A stretch of 64,000 bases of DNA. Origin: Naasia sp. Its GTDB lineage: Bacteria; Actinomycetota; Actinomycetes; Actinomycetales; Microbacteriaceae. The translations under genes were made by a program, and so were the position numbers. This document shows, one piece after another, positions 7,076 to 14,887 of this stretch. The DNA lies in contig NZ_JAODMK010000016.1 in NCBI RefSeq assembly GCF_025465545.1, positions 62,001 through 126,000 of the forward strand, given 5' to 3'. Each line of letters begins with the position of its first letter. Within the stretch, counting starts at the first letter, position 1. The notes beneath the pieces are model-generated. The model worked only from the letters and a program-made list of their open reading frames with translations, searched no databases and was not told the origin of the DNA.

Positions 7076-8862
7076 GACCGGCAACGGGCATCACCTTCGG
7101 CGGTCGCTACCAGCTCGCCAACCGTGTCGCCATCGGCGGCATGGGCGAGGTGTGGGAGGCGACCGACCTCGTCATCGGACGCACCGTCGCGATCAAGATC
7201 CTCAAGGACGAGTACCTCGGTGACCCGGGATTCCTCGAGCGCTTCCGCGCCGAGGCCCGGCACGCCGCTCTCGTCAACCACGAGGGCATCGCCAACGTCT
7301 ACGACTACGGCGAGGAGGAGGGCAGCGCCTACCTCGTGATGGAGCTGGTGCCGGGCGAGGCTCTCTCCACTGTCCTCGAACGCGAGCACATCCTGCCCAC
7401 CGACCGGGTCCTCGACATCGTCGCGCAGACCGCCTCCGCGCTGCAGGCTGCTCACGCCGCCGGCCTGGTGCACCGCGACATCAAGCCCGGCAACCTGCTG
7501 ATCACCCCCGACGGCCGGGTGAAGATCACCGACTTCGGCATCGCCCGCATCGCCGACCAGGTGCCGCTCACTGCGACCGGCCAGGTCATGGGCACGGTGC
7601 AGTACCTGTCGCCCGAGCAGGCGAGCGGTCATCCTGCGTCCCCCGCCACCGACATCTACTCGCTCGGCATCGTCGCCTACGAGGCTCTCGCCGGTCGCCG
7701 ACCCTTCACCGGCGAGTCGCAGGTCGCGATCGCGATGGCGCAGATCAACGAGACACCACCCGACCTGCCTGCGAGCATCCCCCAGCCCGTCCGGCACCTC
7801 GTGCTCGCCTGCATCGCGAAGAGTCCGTCCGACCGACCGGCGTCCACGGCCAATCTCGCGCGGGCGGCCCAGGCCCTCCGCCGCGGCGACGTCGGCGCTG
7901 CGGCCTCCGCCGTCCCCGGCATCCTGCCGCACGGGGCGTCGCTGATGCCGAACTCCGACGCGACCACGCAGCTCTTCCCCGCCGCCGGCTCCCCCAATGC
8001 GGCCGCCACCACGATTCTCCCCGCCGCGGGCGCCATGGGGTTCGCGGGCGCGACCGGAGCCGTACCGATCGACGGCGACGAGGATGAGCCGCACCGGCGC
8101 AGCCCCTGGACCTGGCCGCTCATCGCCCTCGTCGGGATCCTCGCGATCGTGCTCGCGGTCGTCCTGTTCAGCCTGCTCGGCAACCAGCCGAAGAACGGCA
8201 CGTCGCCGAGCCCCAGCCCCTCGCGCCCGTCGGCGTCCCCGTCCGTCTCCCCCACTCCCTCGGCCACTCCCACCAGCAGCACCGTGCCGGTCGATGCCGG
8301 TGACTACACCGGCCGCCCCTACCAGGACGTGCAGGGCGACCTCGAGGGTCTCGGCTTCACCGTGAACGCGCAGTCGGGCAACGCGGCGTCGGACGAGTCG
8401 CAGGTGGGCGTGGTCTACGACGTGAACCCCACCGGCAACCTCCCCAAGGGCGCCACCATCACCGTCACCTACTACGGCGACCTCGCGGAGATCCCGGCGC
8501 CCGCAGCCCCCAAGCTGCAGTCCGCGAACCCCGCTCCTGCCGGCTCGACGGTGAACGTGAGCTGGCCGGCGTACAACTCCTGCCCGGCCGGGACCGATCG
8601 CAGCGGCTACGGGATCACCGTCGCCGGCGCTTCGGATGAGAGCAACGGCACCTTCTCGCTCGGGGCCGGCCAGACCAACTACAACGACATCACCGCGAAG
8701 AACCAGGACACTGCGAGCGAGATCACGGTCAGCTACGTGGTCTTCTGCGACGACCGCAACTCGCCCGACTCGCCCGCGCTCAGCATCCCTGTCGCCGCCG
8801 CGGCTCCGGAACCGGCTCCCGAGCCCACCCCCACCGACCCGCCCCTCCTTCCGGCGGGCTGA
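7072..8862 (+). CDS. pknA: Ser/Thr protein kinase PknA-like with PASTA/FnIII ectodomain
   Basis: A 596-residue receptor-type kinase. The Hanks-type catalytic domain (about 12-270) shows a glycine loop (IGGMGEV), the ATP-binding lysine K42, catalytic HRD (D136), DFG (154-156) and an activation loop with threonines (TATGQVMGT). An Ala-rich juxtamembrane segment, a membrane helix (about 346-368), a Pro/Ser/Thr stalk, one PASTA-like repeat (about 405-475) and a fibronectin-III-like terminal region (about 480-575) follow. It lies in the pknA position, but mycobacterial PknA has no PASTA domain, so the ectodomain is a difference. It should phosphorylate FhaA/FhaB and wall enzymes encoded alongside. 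Confidence 0.92.
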   Translation: MRPATGITFGGRYQLANRVAIGGMGEVWEATDLVIGRTVAIKILKDEYLGDPGFLERFRAEARHAALVNHEGIANVYDYGEEEGSAYLVMELVPGEALSTVLEREHILPTDRVLDIVAQTASALQAAHAAGLVHRDIKPGNLLITPDGRVKITDFGIARIADQVPLTATGQVMGTVQYLSPEQASGHPASPATDIYSLGIVAYEALAGRRPFTGESQVAIAMAQINETPPDLPASIPQPVRHLVLACIAKSPSDRPASTANLARAAQALRRGDVGAAASAVPGILPHGASLMPNSDATTQLFPAAGSPNAAATTILPAAGAMGFAGATGAVPIDGDEDEPHRRSPWTWPLIALVGILAIVLAVVLFSLLGNQPKNGTSPSPSPSRPSASPSVSPTPSATPTSSTVPVDAGDYTGRPYQDVQGDLEGLGFTVNAQSGNAASDESQVGVVYDVNPTGNLPKGATITVTYYGDLAEIPAPAAPKLQSANPAPAGSTVNVSWPAYNSCPAGTDRSGYGITVAGASDESNGTFSLGAGQTNYNDITAKNQDTASEITVSYVVFCDDRNSPDSPALSIPVAAAAPEPAPEPTPTDPPLLPAG

Positions 8863-8866
8863 TCCC

Positions 8867-10603
8867 GTGACCACCTCCACCGGGCCCACGTCCCGCCCCG
8901 CGCCCGACACCACCCGGGTCCTCGCCGGGCGCTATCAGATCGGCTCCCTCATCGGCCGCGGCGGGATGGCGGACGTGCATCTCGGCACCGACATCCGCTT
9001 GGGTCGCACGGTGGCGATCAAGCTGCTCAAGCCGTCGCTGGCCACCGACCCCGCGTTCCGCACCCGGTTCCGCCAAGAGGCGCAGGCCGCGTCCCGCATG
9101 GCGCATCCCACCATCGTCCGGGTCTTCGACGCGGGCGAGGAGATCGTGCGCGATGCGCATGGCAACGAGACGCCGCAGCCGTTCATCGTGATGGAGTACG
9201 TCGACGGCAAGCTGCTGAAGGACATCATCGCGATGGGCCCCCTGGAGCCTGCCGAGGCGGTGCACATCGTCGACGGCATCCTGACCGCGCTCGAGTACTC
9301 GCACCGCGCCGGGGTGGTGCACCGCGACATCAAGCCGGGAAACATCATGATCACCCGCACCGGCCAGGTGAAGGTGATGGACTTCGGCATCGCCCGGGCG
9401 ATCTCCGACTCCTCGGCGACGGTCGCACAGACCACCGCCATCCTCGGCACCGCCCTGTACTTCTCCCCCGAGCAGGCTCGCGGCGAGACGGTCGACGCCC
9501 GCACCGACCTCTACTCCAGCGGCGTGGTGCTCTTCGAGATGCTCACCGGCAGGGCCCCCTTCCGCGGCGACACCCCGGTGGCGATCGCCTACCAGCACGT
9601 GAGCGAGCCGGCCCCCGTCCCGAGCTCGTTCAACCCCAAGGTGTCCCCGGCTCTCGACGAGGTCACCTTGCACGCCCTCGCGAAGGACCGATTCGACCGC
9701 TTCCAGAGCGCCGCCGAGTTCCGGGACGACGTGCACACGGCCGCGTCGGGCCGGATGCCTGCCCGACGCCTGCCGGACTCCGAAGTCGGGCCCACCCTCT
9801 TCGGCATCGCCGCGACGGACACGCTGGACGCGAACCCGGCCATGAAGCAGCTGGCCGCCGACGACGACACCTTCGTCCGAACTCAGACCCGCCCCCCCGC
9901 GGCCTGGATCTGGGCGGGCATCCTCAGCATCGGCGTCATCGTCGTGGCCGTGGTGATCTGGGTGTTCACCCTGACCCCCAGTCAGGACCTCCCGCCGGTG
10001 TCGCGGTCGGTTCCCTCCCTGGGGGGCATGACGTACGACCAGGCGGCCGGCGCGCTCGAGAAGCTCGAGCTGGTCGCGACCCGGCGACTCGAGGAGAGCA
10101 ACGCGGTGCCGAAGGACCAGGTGGTCCGCACCGATCCCGAAGCCGGCACGATCGTCGCCTCCGGCACCGCGATCGACGTGTACATCTCGACCGGGAAGAC
10201 CCAGTCGGTGGTCCCCGACGTTATCGGCCTCGACCAGGCTTCCGCGCAGCAGCTGCTCAACGACTCCTCGTTCACGCTCGGCGCGATCACCCGGGAGCAC
10301 TCCTCGACCGCCGTCGCCGGCGCCGTGCTGCGGGCCGACCCCGAGGTGGGGCAGCAGCTCGACGCTGGTGCCGTCGTCAACCTCGTGGTGTCCGACGGAC
10401 TCGTCGAGCTGCCTCGCGTGATCGACCTCCCCATCGCAGATGCACGGGAGCTGCTCGAAGGACCGGAGCTCCGCCTGCGGGTGAGCATCGTGGCGGCGAC
10501 CGGGTGCGGCGCCGCGTCCGACGTCGTGTTCGGTCAGTCGCTGGCACCCGGAACGGTCGCGCAGCGCTCCGAGATCACGATCTCCTACTGCAGCGGCGAG
10601 TAG
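8867..10603 (+). CDS. pknB: Ser/Thr protein kinase PknB with PASTA repeats
   Basis: A 578-residue kinase. The start is the GTG at 8867, four bases after pknA. The kinase domain (about 22-285) has GRGGMADV, lysine K52 in VAIK, HRDIKPGN, MDFG and an activation loop with several Thr/Ser (SSATVAQTTAILGT), the site of autophosphorylation in PknB. A membrane helix (about 345-368) is followed by three PASTA repeats to the C-terminus, which sense muropeptide or lipid II. The last repeat contains two cysteines (GCGAAS and YCSGE) that could form a disulfide. Mycobacterial PknB has four repeats. It ends the operon, convergent with pabA. Confidence 0.95.
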   Translation: MTTSTGPTSRPAPDTTRVLAGRYQIGSLIGRGGMADVHLGTDIRLGRTVAIKLLKPSLATDPAFRTRFRQEAQAASRMAHPTIVRVFDAGEEIVRDAHGNETPQPFIVMEYVDGKLLKDIIAMGPLEPAEAVHIVDGILTALEYSHRAGVVHRDIKPGNIMITRTGQVKVMDFGIARAISDSSATVAQTTAILGTALYFSPEQARGETVDARTDLYSSGVVLFEMLTGRAPFRGDTPVAIAYQHVSEPAPVPSSFNPKVSPALDEVTLHALAKDRFDRFQSAAEFRDDVHTAASGRMPARRLPDSEVGPTLFGIAATDTLDANPAMKQLAADDDTFVRTQTRPPAAWIWAGILSIGVIVVAVVIWVFTLTPSQDLPPVSRSVPSLGGMTYDQAAGALEKLELVATRRLEESNAVPKDQVVRTDPEAGTIVASGTAIDVYISTGKTQSVVPDVIGLDQASAQQLLNDSSFTLGAITREHSSTAVAGAVLRADPEVGQQLDAGAVVNLVVSDGLVELPRVIDLPIADARELLEGPELRLRVSIVAATGCGAASDVVFGQSLAPGTVAQRSEITISYCSGE

Positions 10604-10627
10604 GTCCGTGCGGCAGCGTCGGTGGGA

Positions 10628-11272
10628 TCAGCCTCGGCGCGCGCTCAGCAGCGGGTTGAGGTCGCGCGCCCGCTCCTGAGCGCCCTCCAGGCCGACGACC
10701 GCGAGCCAGTTGCCGAGCATGCGGTAGCCGCCCTCGGTCAGCACCGATTCCGGGTGGAACTGCACGCCGAATACCGGGGCGCTCTCGTGCCGCAGCCCCA
10801 TGATGACGCCCCCGGTGGTGCGGCTCGTCACCACGAGCTCGTCCGGGACCGTCTCGTCGACCACCGCCAGGGAGTGATACCGCGTCGCCGTGAAGGGCTG
10901 CGGGACGCCTGCATAGAAGTCGCTGCCGTCGTGCTCCACCGCGGAGGTCTTGCCGTGCATCAGCTCGTCCGCATTCGTCACGACCGCTCCGCGCGCCTCG
11001 GCGATCGCCTGGTGCCCCAGGCACACCCCGAGCAGAGGCTGACCGGTGGCGATGGCGATGTCGACCACGGCGACGGAGGCACCGGCGTCGGCCGGCTTGC
11101 CCGGTCCCGGCGACAGGAGCACCCCGTCGTACTCCCTCAGCCGACCGGCCAGCCGGTCGGCGGGAATGCTGTCGTTGCGCACCACATCGGTCTCCGCGCC
11201 GAGCTGGTGCAGGTAGCCGTTGAGCGTGTAGACGAAGCTGTCGTAGTTGTCGAGCACGAGGATGCGGGTCAT
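10628..11272 (-). CDS. pabA: Glutamine amidotransferase, class I (PabA/TrpG)
   Basis: A 214-residue class I glutaminase subunit. The triad is visible: C84 in GVCLGHQ, H173 and E175 in FHPES. The oxyanion motif is SPGPGKP. It supplies ammonia to 4-amino-4-deoxychorismate or anthranilate synthase; no partner gene is in this window, so p-aminobenzoate versus tryptophan synthesis cannot be fixed. Position next to pknB is conserved in actinobacteria (annotated trpG in Mycobacterium). It follows the sortase and the 52-residue protein by 7 bases, so it is probably co-transcribed with them. Confidence 0.92.
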   Translation of the reverse strand: MTRILVLDNYDSFVYTLNGYLHQLGAETDVVRNDSIPADRLAGRLREYDGVLLSPGPGKPADAGASVAVVDIAIATGQPLLGVCLGHQAIAEARGAVVTNADELMHGKTSAVEHDGSDFYAGVPQPFTATRYHSLAVVDETVPDELVVTSRTTGGVIMGLRHESAPVFGVQFHPESVLTEGGYRMLGNWLAVVGLEGAQERARDLNPLLSARRG

Positions 11273-11279
11273 GGCCCCT

Positions 11280-11438
11280 CTATTCTCCCACCGTCACCGA
11301 CTGCGGGTTGAGGATGCCGTCCAGCCAGGGGAACACCGCGGTGAACAGCGCGGCCACCAGGATCGCGGCGAGCACGACGAGCACCGCGATGCGGAGCCAG
11401 ATCGGACCGGGCAGCACCCGCCAGAGCGCCGCGTACAT
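11280..11438 (-). CDS. 52-residue membrane protein coupled to the sortase
   Basis: This small ORF starts with ATG at 11438, overlapping the sortase stop (ATGA), and ends 7 bases before pabA. It encodes 52 residues starting MYAALWRVLPGP, with a single hydrophobic helix (about 14-36) and a short polar tail ending QSVTVGE. No family is recognised from sequence. Tight coupling and identical strand argue that it is a real gene and may accompany the sortase in the membrane; that role is inference. Confidence 0.72.
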   Translation of the reverse strand: MYAALWRVLPGPIWLRIAVLVVLAAILVAALFTAVFPWLDGILNPQSVTVGE

Positions 11439-12220
11439 CAGCCCTTCCCCAGGATCGAGGCGAGCTCGGCGGGCGGGCCGGCCGAGCGGGGCCGCCAGGA
11501 GTCGAGCACGCCGTACGCGATGATGCGCTCGGCCGTGGAGTAGAGCGGATTGCAGGTGGTGAGGGTGATGGTCCGATCCTTCGCGTCGACGCCCGGCTCC
11601 TGCGGCACCGGTGCCAGCACATCCACGGCGGAAGCCATCACGTAGTCGAGGTTGGTGAAGCGGTAGGTGTACCACCCGTCCACCGTCTCGACCACGAGAG
11701 GATCGCCCAGCCGCAGCTGGTCGACCAGGTGCAGCGCGCCGCCGTACGCGCTGCGGTGAGCAGCGACGACGAAGTTGCCGACCTCGCCCGGCATCTGGGT
11801 GCCGTCGTAGTGGCCCAGACCGAGTCGGGTGCTGTTGAGGATGTCGGTCGAGGTGCCCTCGGCGATGGTGCGCACGTAGTCCGTGCCGAAGCGGGGAACG
11901 TAGAGGTTGCCGATCACCTCGGCATGGGCCGGCTCTGCCGCCACCAGCGGATCTCCGAAGTCCTCCTTCGCCGGCGCTGCAGAGGGGGCGAGGCGCGTGC
12001 CGGGTGCGTAGAGGTCGCCCCACTCCTCGCTCTGCGCGCGCGCCGCGGAAGTCTGCGAGTCGGCGAGGATCGCATCGTTCCACCACAGCTGCCAGCCGAG
12101 GAAGAGCAGCACGATCACTCCGGCGGTGAGCAGGACCTCGCCGAGCACCCCCACCAGGGATGCCGACCGCGAAGGCCCGCGCGGCGGGGACGGCGACCCG
12201 GAATCGTCGGGCGTCACCAT
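11438..12220 (-). CDS. srtE: Class E sortase
   Basis: A 260-residue membrane-bound transpeptidase that cleaves LAxTG sorting signals and attaches proteins to the wall. It has a Pro/Ser-rich cytoplasmic tail, a membrane helix (about 24-46), a linker and a sortase domain from about 95. The catalytic cysteine is C223 in TLTTCNP, the histidine lies in VVAAHRSAYGG, and the arginine follows in STAERI. The TLTTC-N motif and Tyr-rich pocket (YVRTIAEG) are typical of class E. A matching LAETG substrate is encoded at 96-1106. The ATG at 12220 is preceded by TAGACT with a 7-base gap, so the transcript may be leaderless. It is divergent from crgA. Confidence 0.93.
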   Translation of the reverse strand: MVTPDDSGSPSPPRGPSRSASLVGVLGEVLLTAGVIVLLFLGWQLWWNDAILADSQTSAARAQSEEWGDLYAPGTRLAPSAAPAKEDFGDPLVAAEPAHAEVIGNLYVPRFGTDYVRTIAEGTSTDILNSTRLGLGHYDGTQMPGEVGNFVVAAHRSAYGGALHLVDQLRLGDPLVVETVDGWYTYRFTNLDYVMASAVDVLAPVPQEPGVDAKDRTITLTTCNPLYSTAERIIAYGVLDSWRPRSAGPPAELASILGKG

Positions 12221-12227
12221 GGCGGGA

Positions 12228-12233
12228 AGTCTA
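12228..12233 (-). promoter_or_regulatory. -10 box of the sortase operon (leaderless)
   Basis: TAGACT read on the minus strand, separated by 7 bases from the sortase ATG at 12220. This spacing places transcription start at or next to the start codon. Confidence 0.6.
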
Positions 12234-12267
12234 GTTGCGCCTTCCGGTTGGAGCCCGAGACGCTTGC

Positions 12268-12273
12268 TAGACT
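12268..12273 (+). promoter_or_regulatory. -10 box of crgA (leaderless)
   Basis: TAGACT followed by 7 bases and then the crgA ATG at 12281. It is identical in hexamer and spacing to the divergent sortase promoter 35 bases away. There is no Shine-Dalgarno sequence. Confidence 0.6.
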
Positions 12274-12280
12274 CGCCGAC

Positions 12281-12514
12281 ATGGCACGCACACGAGTTCG
12301 CCCCGAGGTGCGCACCGAGGACCGCGGCGACGCCCCCAATCCGGTCTGGTTCAAGCCCGTCATGTTCGGCTTCATGCTGGTCGGCCTCGCCTGGATCATC
12401 GTCTTCTACGTGAGTCAGGGCACCCTGCCGATTCCGGACCTGCAGAGCTGGAACATCCTCATCGGCTTCGGAATCGCCTTCATCGGCTTCCTGATGACCA
12501 CCCGCTGGCGCTGA
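12281..12514 (+). CDS. crgA: Cell division protein CrgA
   Basis: A 77-residue membrane protein with two helices (about 26-45 and 57-73) and a short polar N-terminus. The sequence PNPVWFKPVMFGFMLVG and the C-terminal end RWR are typical CrgA features. In actinobacteria CrgA scaffolds FtsZ, FtsQ, FtsI and PbpA at the septum, which fits its position beside the pbpA-pknB cluster. It is convergent with the HAD gene across a 44-base gap. Confidence 0.95.
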   Translation: MARTRVRPEVRTEDRGDAPNPVWFKPVMFGFMLVGLAWIIVFYVSQGTLPIPDLQSWNILIGFGIAFIGFLMTTRWR

Positions 12515-12558
12515 TCGTCGACCCTCGCGTTTCCTCGCCGGCGAGCTGAGCCCGCGGT

Positions 12559-13434
12559 TCAGAGCCCGAGTTCCGCCACCCAGTTGGCCAGGAACTCCGC
12601 GCCGGCCTCGTCGTGGATCTTCCCCTCGATGACGATCACGGGGTACGGCTTCTCGAGGACCCCGTCGCTCGGGCGCACGTCCACATGCGCCACGTCGAAG
12701 CCTGCCTCGTGCAGGTGGTCTGCCATCCGGTAGTCGCTGCGCGAGTCGCCGATGGAGCGCCAGCGTCGGGGCAGCTCGCCGCTCTCCGCGAAGTACGCCA
12801 GCGTGCGCTCGGCCGCGCGGTCCTTGTCGAGCAGCACCGACTCGATGTCGGTGGAGATGATCGTGGGGTCGATCCGGAAGGGCACCGCCCCGTCCGCATC
12901 CGCATGCACACGTGAGCCGTGCCGAACGCCGAGGCCGTGGCCGACGAGCACCTCGAACGCCAGGTCATCGAACCGGGCCTGCGCCTCCTGATACACCTCG
13001 GACTCGACGTCGGTGCGCTGCTCTACCGAGATCATGGCCCGCTTGGTCTCGTCGAAGAACATGGTGTCGCTGAACCGGCCGTGGACGAGGTTCCGGATCT
13101 CCTCCCCCACCTCGGCCGGCAGCGCCACCGAGGAGTCCACCGTGATCTCGCTGAGACCGGACGGCTCCACGGTCGCCCACACGGCGCCCTTCTCGAAGAC
13201 CGCGAACATCCGGCCCGGGGAGCGGGTCAGCGCGTCCGCGAGGCCGGCCCCCTGGAGCGGCGGAATGACCTGCTGGCGGACGAACTCGTCCGAGCGACCG
13301 GTGATGAACGCGACCGGGACTCCCGCGCCGGCGAGCCGGACCAGATCCTGCGCGATGCTCGGAATCGCGATGCTCCGGGTGACGGGGCTTGCGATGGGTC
13401 CGTCTATATCACACAGCAATCCCAGGTTGAGCAC
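12559..13434 (-). CDS. HAD-superfamily hydrolase
   Basis: A 291-residue soluble protein. HAD motif I appears as CDIDGPI near the N-terminus (nucleophile and acid aspartates), motif II as FITGRSDE, and the late acidic motif as IGDSRSDYRMA, with an inserted cap between. It is most like phosphosugar/Cof-type phosphatases; the substrate cannot be deduced. The start is GTG at 13434 with AGGAGA five bases upstream; an upstream ATG reading lacks this site. It is monocistronic, with a 114-base upstream region holding a palindrome and DnaA-box-like motifs. Confidence 0.82.
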   Translation of the reverse strand: MLNLGLLCDIDGPIASPVTRSIAIPSIAQDLVRLAGAGVPVAFITGRSDEFVRQQVIPPLQGAGLADALTRSPGRMFAVFEKGAVWATVEPSGLSEITVDSSVALPAEVGEEIRNLVHGRFSDTMFFDETKRAMISVEQRTDVESEVYQEAQARFDDLAFEVLVGHGLGVRHGSRVHADADGAVPFRIDPTIISTDIESVLLDKDRAAERTLAYFAESGELPRRWRSIGDSRSDYRMADHLHEAGFDVAHVDVRPSDGVLEKPYPVIVIEGKIHDEAGAEFLANWVAELGL

Positions 13435-13503
13435 GGTTTCTCCTGTCAGTTCGCCCCGTCTTCGGGGTACAAACGGCACAAAATCTGCTGGTCACGTGGC
13501 AAC

Positions 13504-13515
13504 TACACCGGTGTA
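13504..13515. promoter_or_regulatory. Palindrome upstream of the HAD gene
   Basis: TACACCGGTGTA is a perfect 12-base palindrome 70 bases upstream of the HAD gene start. It has the size of a half-turn operator core, but no known regulator consensus was matched. Confidence 0.35.
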
Positions 13516-13526
13516 ACTATGCACAG

Positions 13527-13547
13527 TGTGGAGACGCCTGTGGATAA
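13527..13547 (-). promoter_or_regulatory. DnaA-box pair in the HAD-rhomboid spacer
   Basis: TGTGGATAA at 13539-13547 is the exact complement of the canonical DnaA box TTATCCACA. TGTGGAGAC at 13527-13535 is a two-mismatch neighbour in the same orientation. They lie 13 kb from the dnaA-dnaN spacer. Confidence 0.5.
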
Positions 13548-13548
13548 C

Positions 13549-14250
13549 TCAGGGAGTGCTTCCCGAGATCGCGGGCCAGAAGGAGATCAGCAGGAGCAGT
13601 GCGGTGAGTGCCACGAGCAGAGTGATCTGCAGGTTCCGCTGCGCGCGCCGCGGAGTGCGCACGAAGATGAGGGCAACCAGGGCGCCCGCGATGAGCCCCC
13701 CGATGTGCGCCTGCCACGAGATGGTGCGGAAGAACAGGCCGATGCCGAGGTTGAGCGCGATCATCACGAGGAGGCCCGTCGTGTTGGTCCCCGAGTTGCG
13801 CGCGATCACGAAGAAGGCGCCGAGCAGGCCGAAGATGGCTCCGGAAGCGCCCACGACGCCTTGGAAGGGGCTGACCAGGTACAGCACCGCGATGGACCCG
13901 CCGAGAGTGGAGAGGAAGTAGACGGCGAGGAAGCGCCACTTGCCGATCATCGCCTCGAGGGGCTGCCCGAACATCCACAGCGCGAGCATGTTGAACAGGA
14001 TGTGCAGGATCACCCCGGTGGAGTGCACGAAGCCCACCGTGATCATCCGCCACGGCTCGAACGGCGCTCCTGTGGCGGGGACGGAGTACGCGGGGCTGTA
14101 GAGCAGCGCCTCGGTCACGCCCGAGCCGGGCAGCAGCTGCGCCAGGAAGACGAGGAGGGTGATCGTGATCAGGAGGTAGGTCGCCGACGGGGCGACGGTG
14201 CGGCGGAACCTCCTCCATGCGAGGGCGGCGGCGCCCCCCGACCCGCTCAC
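13549..14250 (-). CDS. Rhomboid family intramembrane serine protease
   Basis: A 233-residue membrane protein with about six helices. The catalytic dyad is S136 in GASGAIFG and H182 in WQAHIGG. The conserved HILFNM motif is present in the second helix region. Many actinobacterial homologues carry an N-terminal zinc finger with paired cysteines; this one starts directly before the first helix and has none. The start overlaps the cyclophilin stop by four bases, so it is the second gene of that transcript. Substrates are unknown. Confidence 0.92.
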   Translation of the reverse strand: MSGSGGAAALAWRRFRRTVAPSATYLLITITLLVFLAQLLPGSGVTEALLYSPAYSVPATGAPFEPWRMITVGFVHSTGVILHILFNMLALWMFGQPLEAMIGKWRFLAVYFLSTLGGSIAVLYLVSPFQGVVGASGAIFGLLGAFFVIARNSGTNTTGLLVMIALNLGIGLFFRTISWQAHIGGLIAGALVALIFVRTPRRAQRNLQITLLVALTALLLLISFWPAISGSTP

Positions 14251-14786
14251 TTCTCGCTGATGGTGATGCCCGTGAGGAGCTGGTCCTCCAGCGGGCGGTC
14301 ACGTCCATCGGTCGGCACGGCACCGAGGCGGTCGACCACCTGGCGCGACTCGTCGTCGGCGACGACGCCGAAGATGGTGTGAGCGCCTTGCAGCCAGGTG
14401 GTGGCGCCCGTGGTGAGAAAGAACTGCGACCCGTTGGTTCCCTTGCCGCCGCGCTTGCCCGCGTTGGCCATCGCCAGCATGTACGGCTGCGAGAAGTTGA
14501 GCTCCGGGGAGATCTCATCGTCGAACTCGTAGCCCGGTCCCCCGGTGCCGGTACCCGTCGGGTCGCCGCCCTGGATCATGAAGCCCGGGATGATGCGGTG
14601 GAAGATGATGTCGCTGTAGAGCGGCCCCGACCCCTTGGCGCCCGTGCGCGGGTCGGTCCATTCCTTCTCCCCGGTGGCGAGACCGAGAAAGTTCTTGACG
14701 GTCTTGGGCGCGTGATTGCCGAACAGGTTCACGCGGATGTCGCCCTGAGTCGTGTGCAACGTGGCAACCGCGGTGTGCAGAGTCAT
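14247..14786 (-). CDS. ppiA: Peptidyl-prolyl cis-trans isomerase (cyclophilin)
   Basis: A 179-residue cyclophilin that accelerates proline isomerisation in protein folding. Family signatures include FHRIIPGFMIQGGDPTGTG (active-site Arg, Phe, Met, Gln), GTNGSQFFLT, LQGAHTIFG (ligand-pocket residues) and FGNHAPKTVKNF. There is no signal peptide, so it is cytoplasmic. The ATG at 14786 is preceded by TAGGAT with a 6-base gap, indicating a leaderless transcript and supporting the start. The cyclophilin-rhomboid pair next to crgA and pabA is conserved in actinobacteria. Confidence 0.95.
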   Translation of the reverse strand: MTLHTAVATLHTTQGDIRVNLFGNHAPKTVKNFLGLATGEKEWTDPRTGAKGSGPLYSDIIFHRIIPGFMIQGGDPTGTGTGGPGYEFDDEISPELNFSQPYMLAMANAGKRGGKGTNGSQFFLTTGATTWLQGAHTIFGVVADDESRQVVDRLGAVPTDGRDRPLEDQLLTGITISEK

Positions 14787-14887
14787 GCATCGATCCTAAT
14801 CGGCCTGCAAAAACTCCCCAGGGCGCTCTCAGCGCTCTGGGTGGCAAGATGGAGGAATTCCGCCAAGCTACCCCACGGAGGTAAGAC

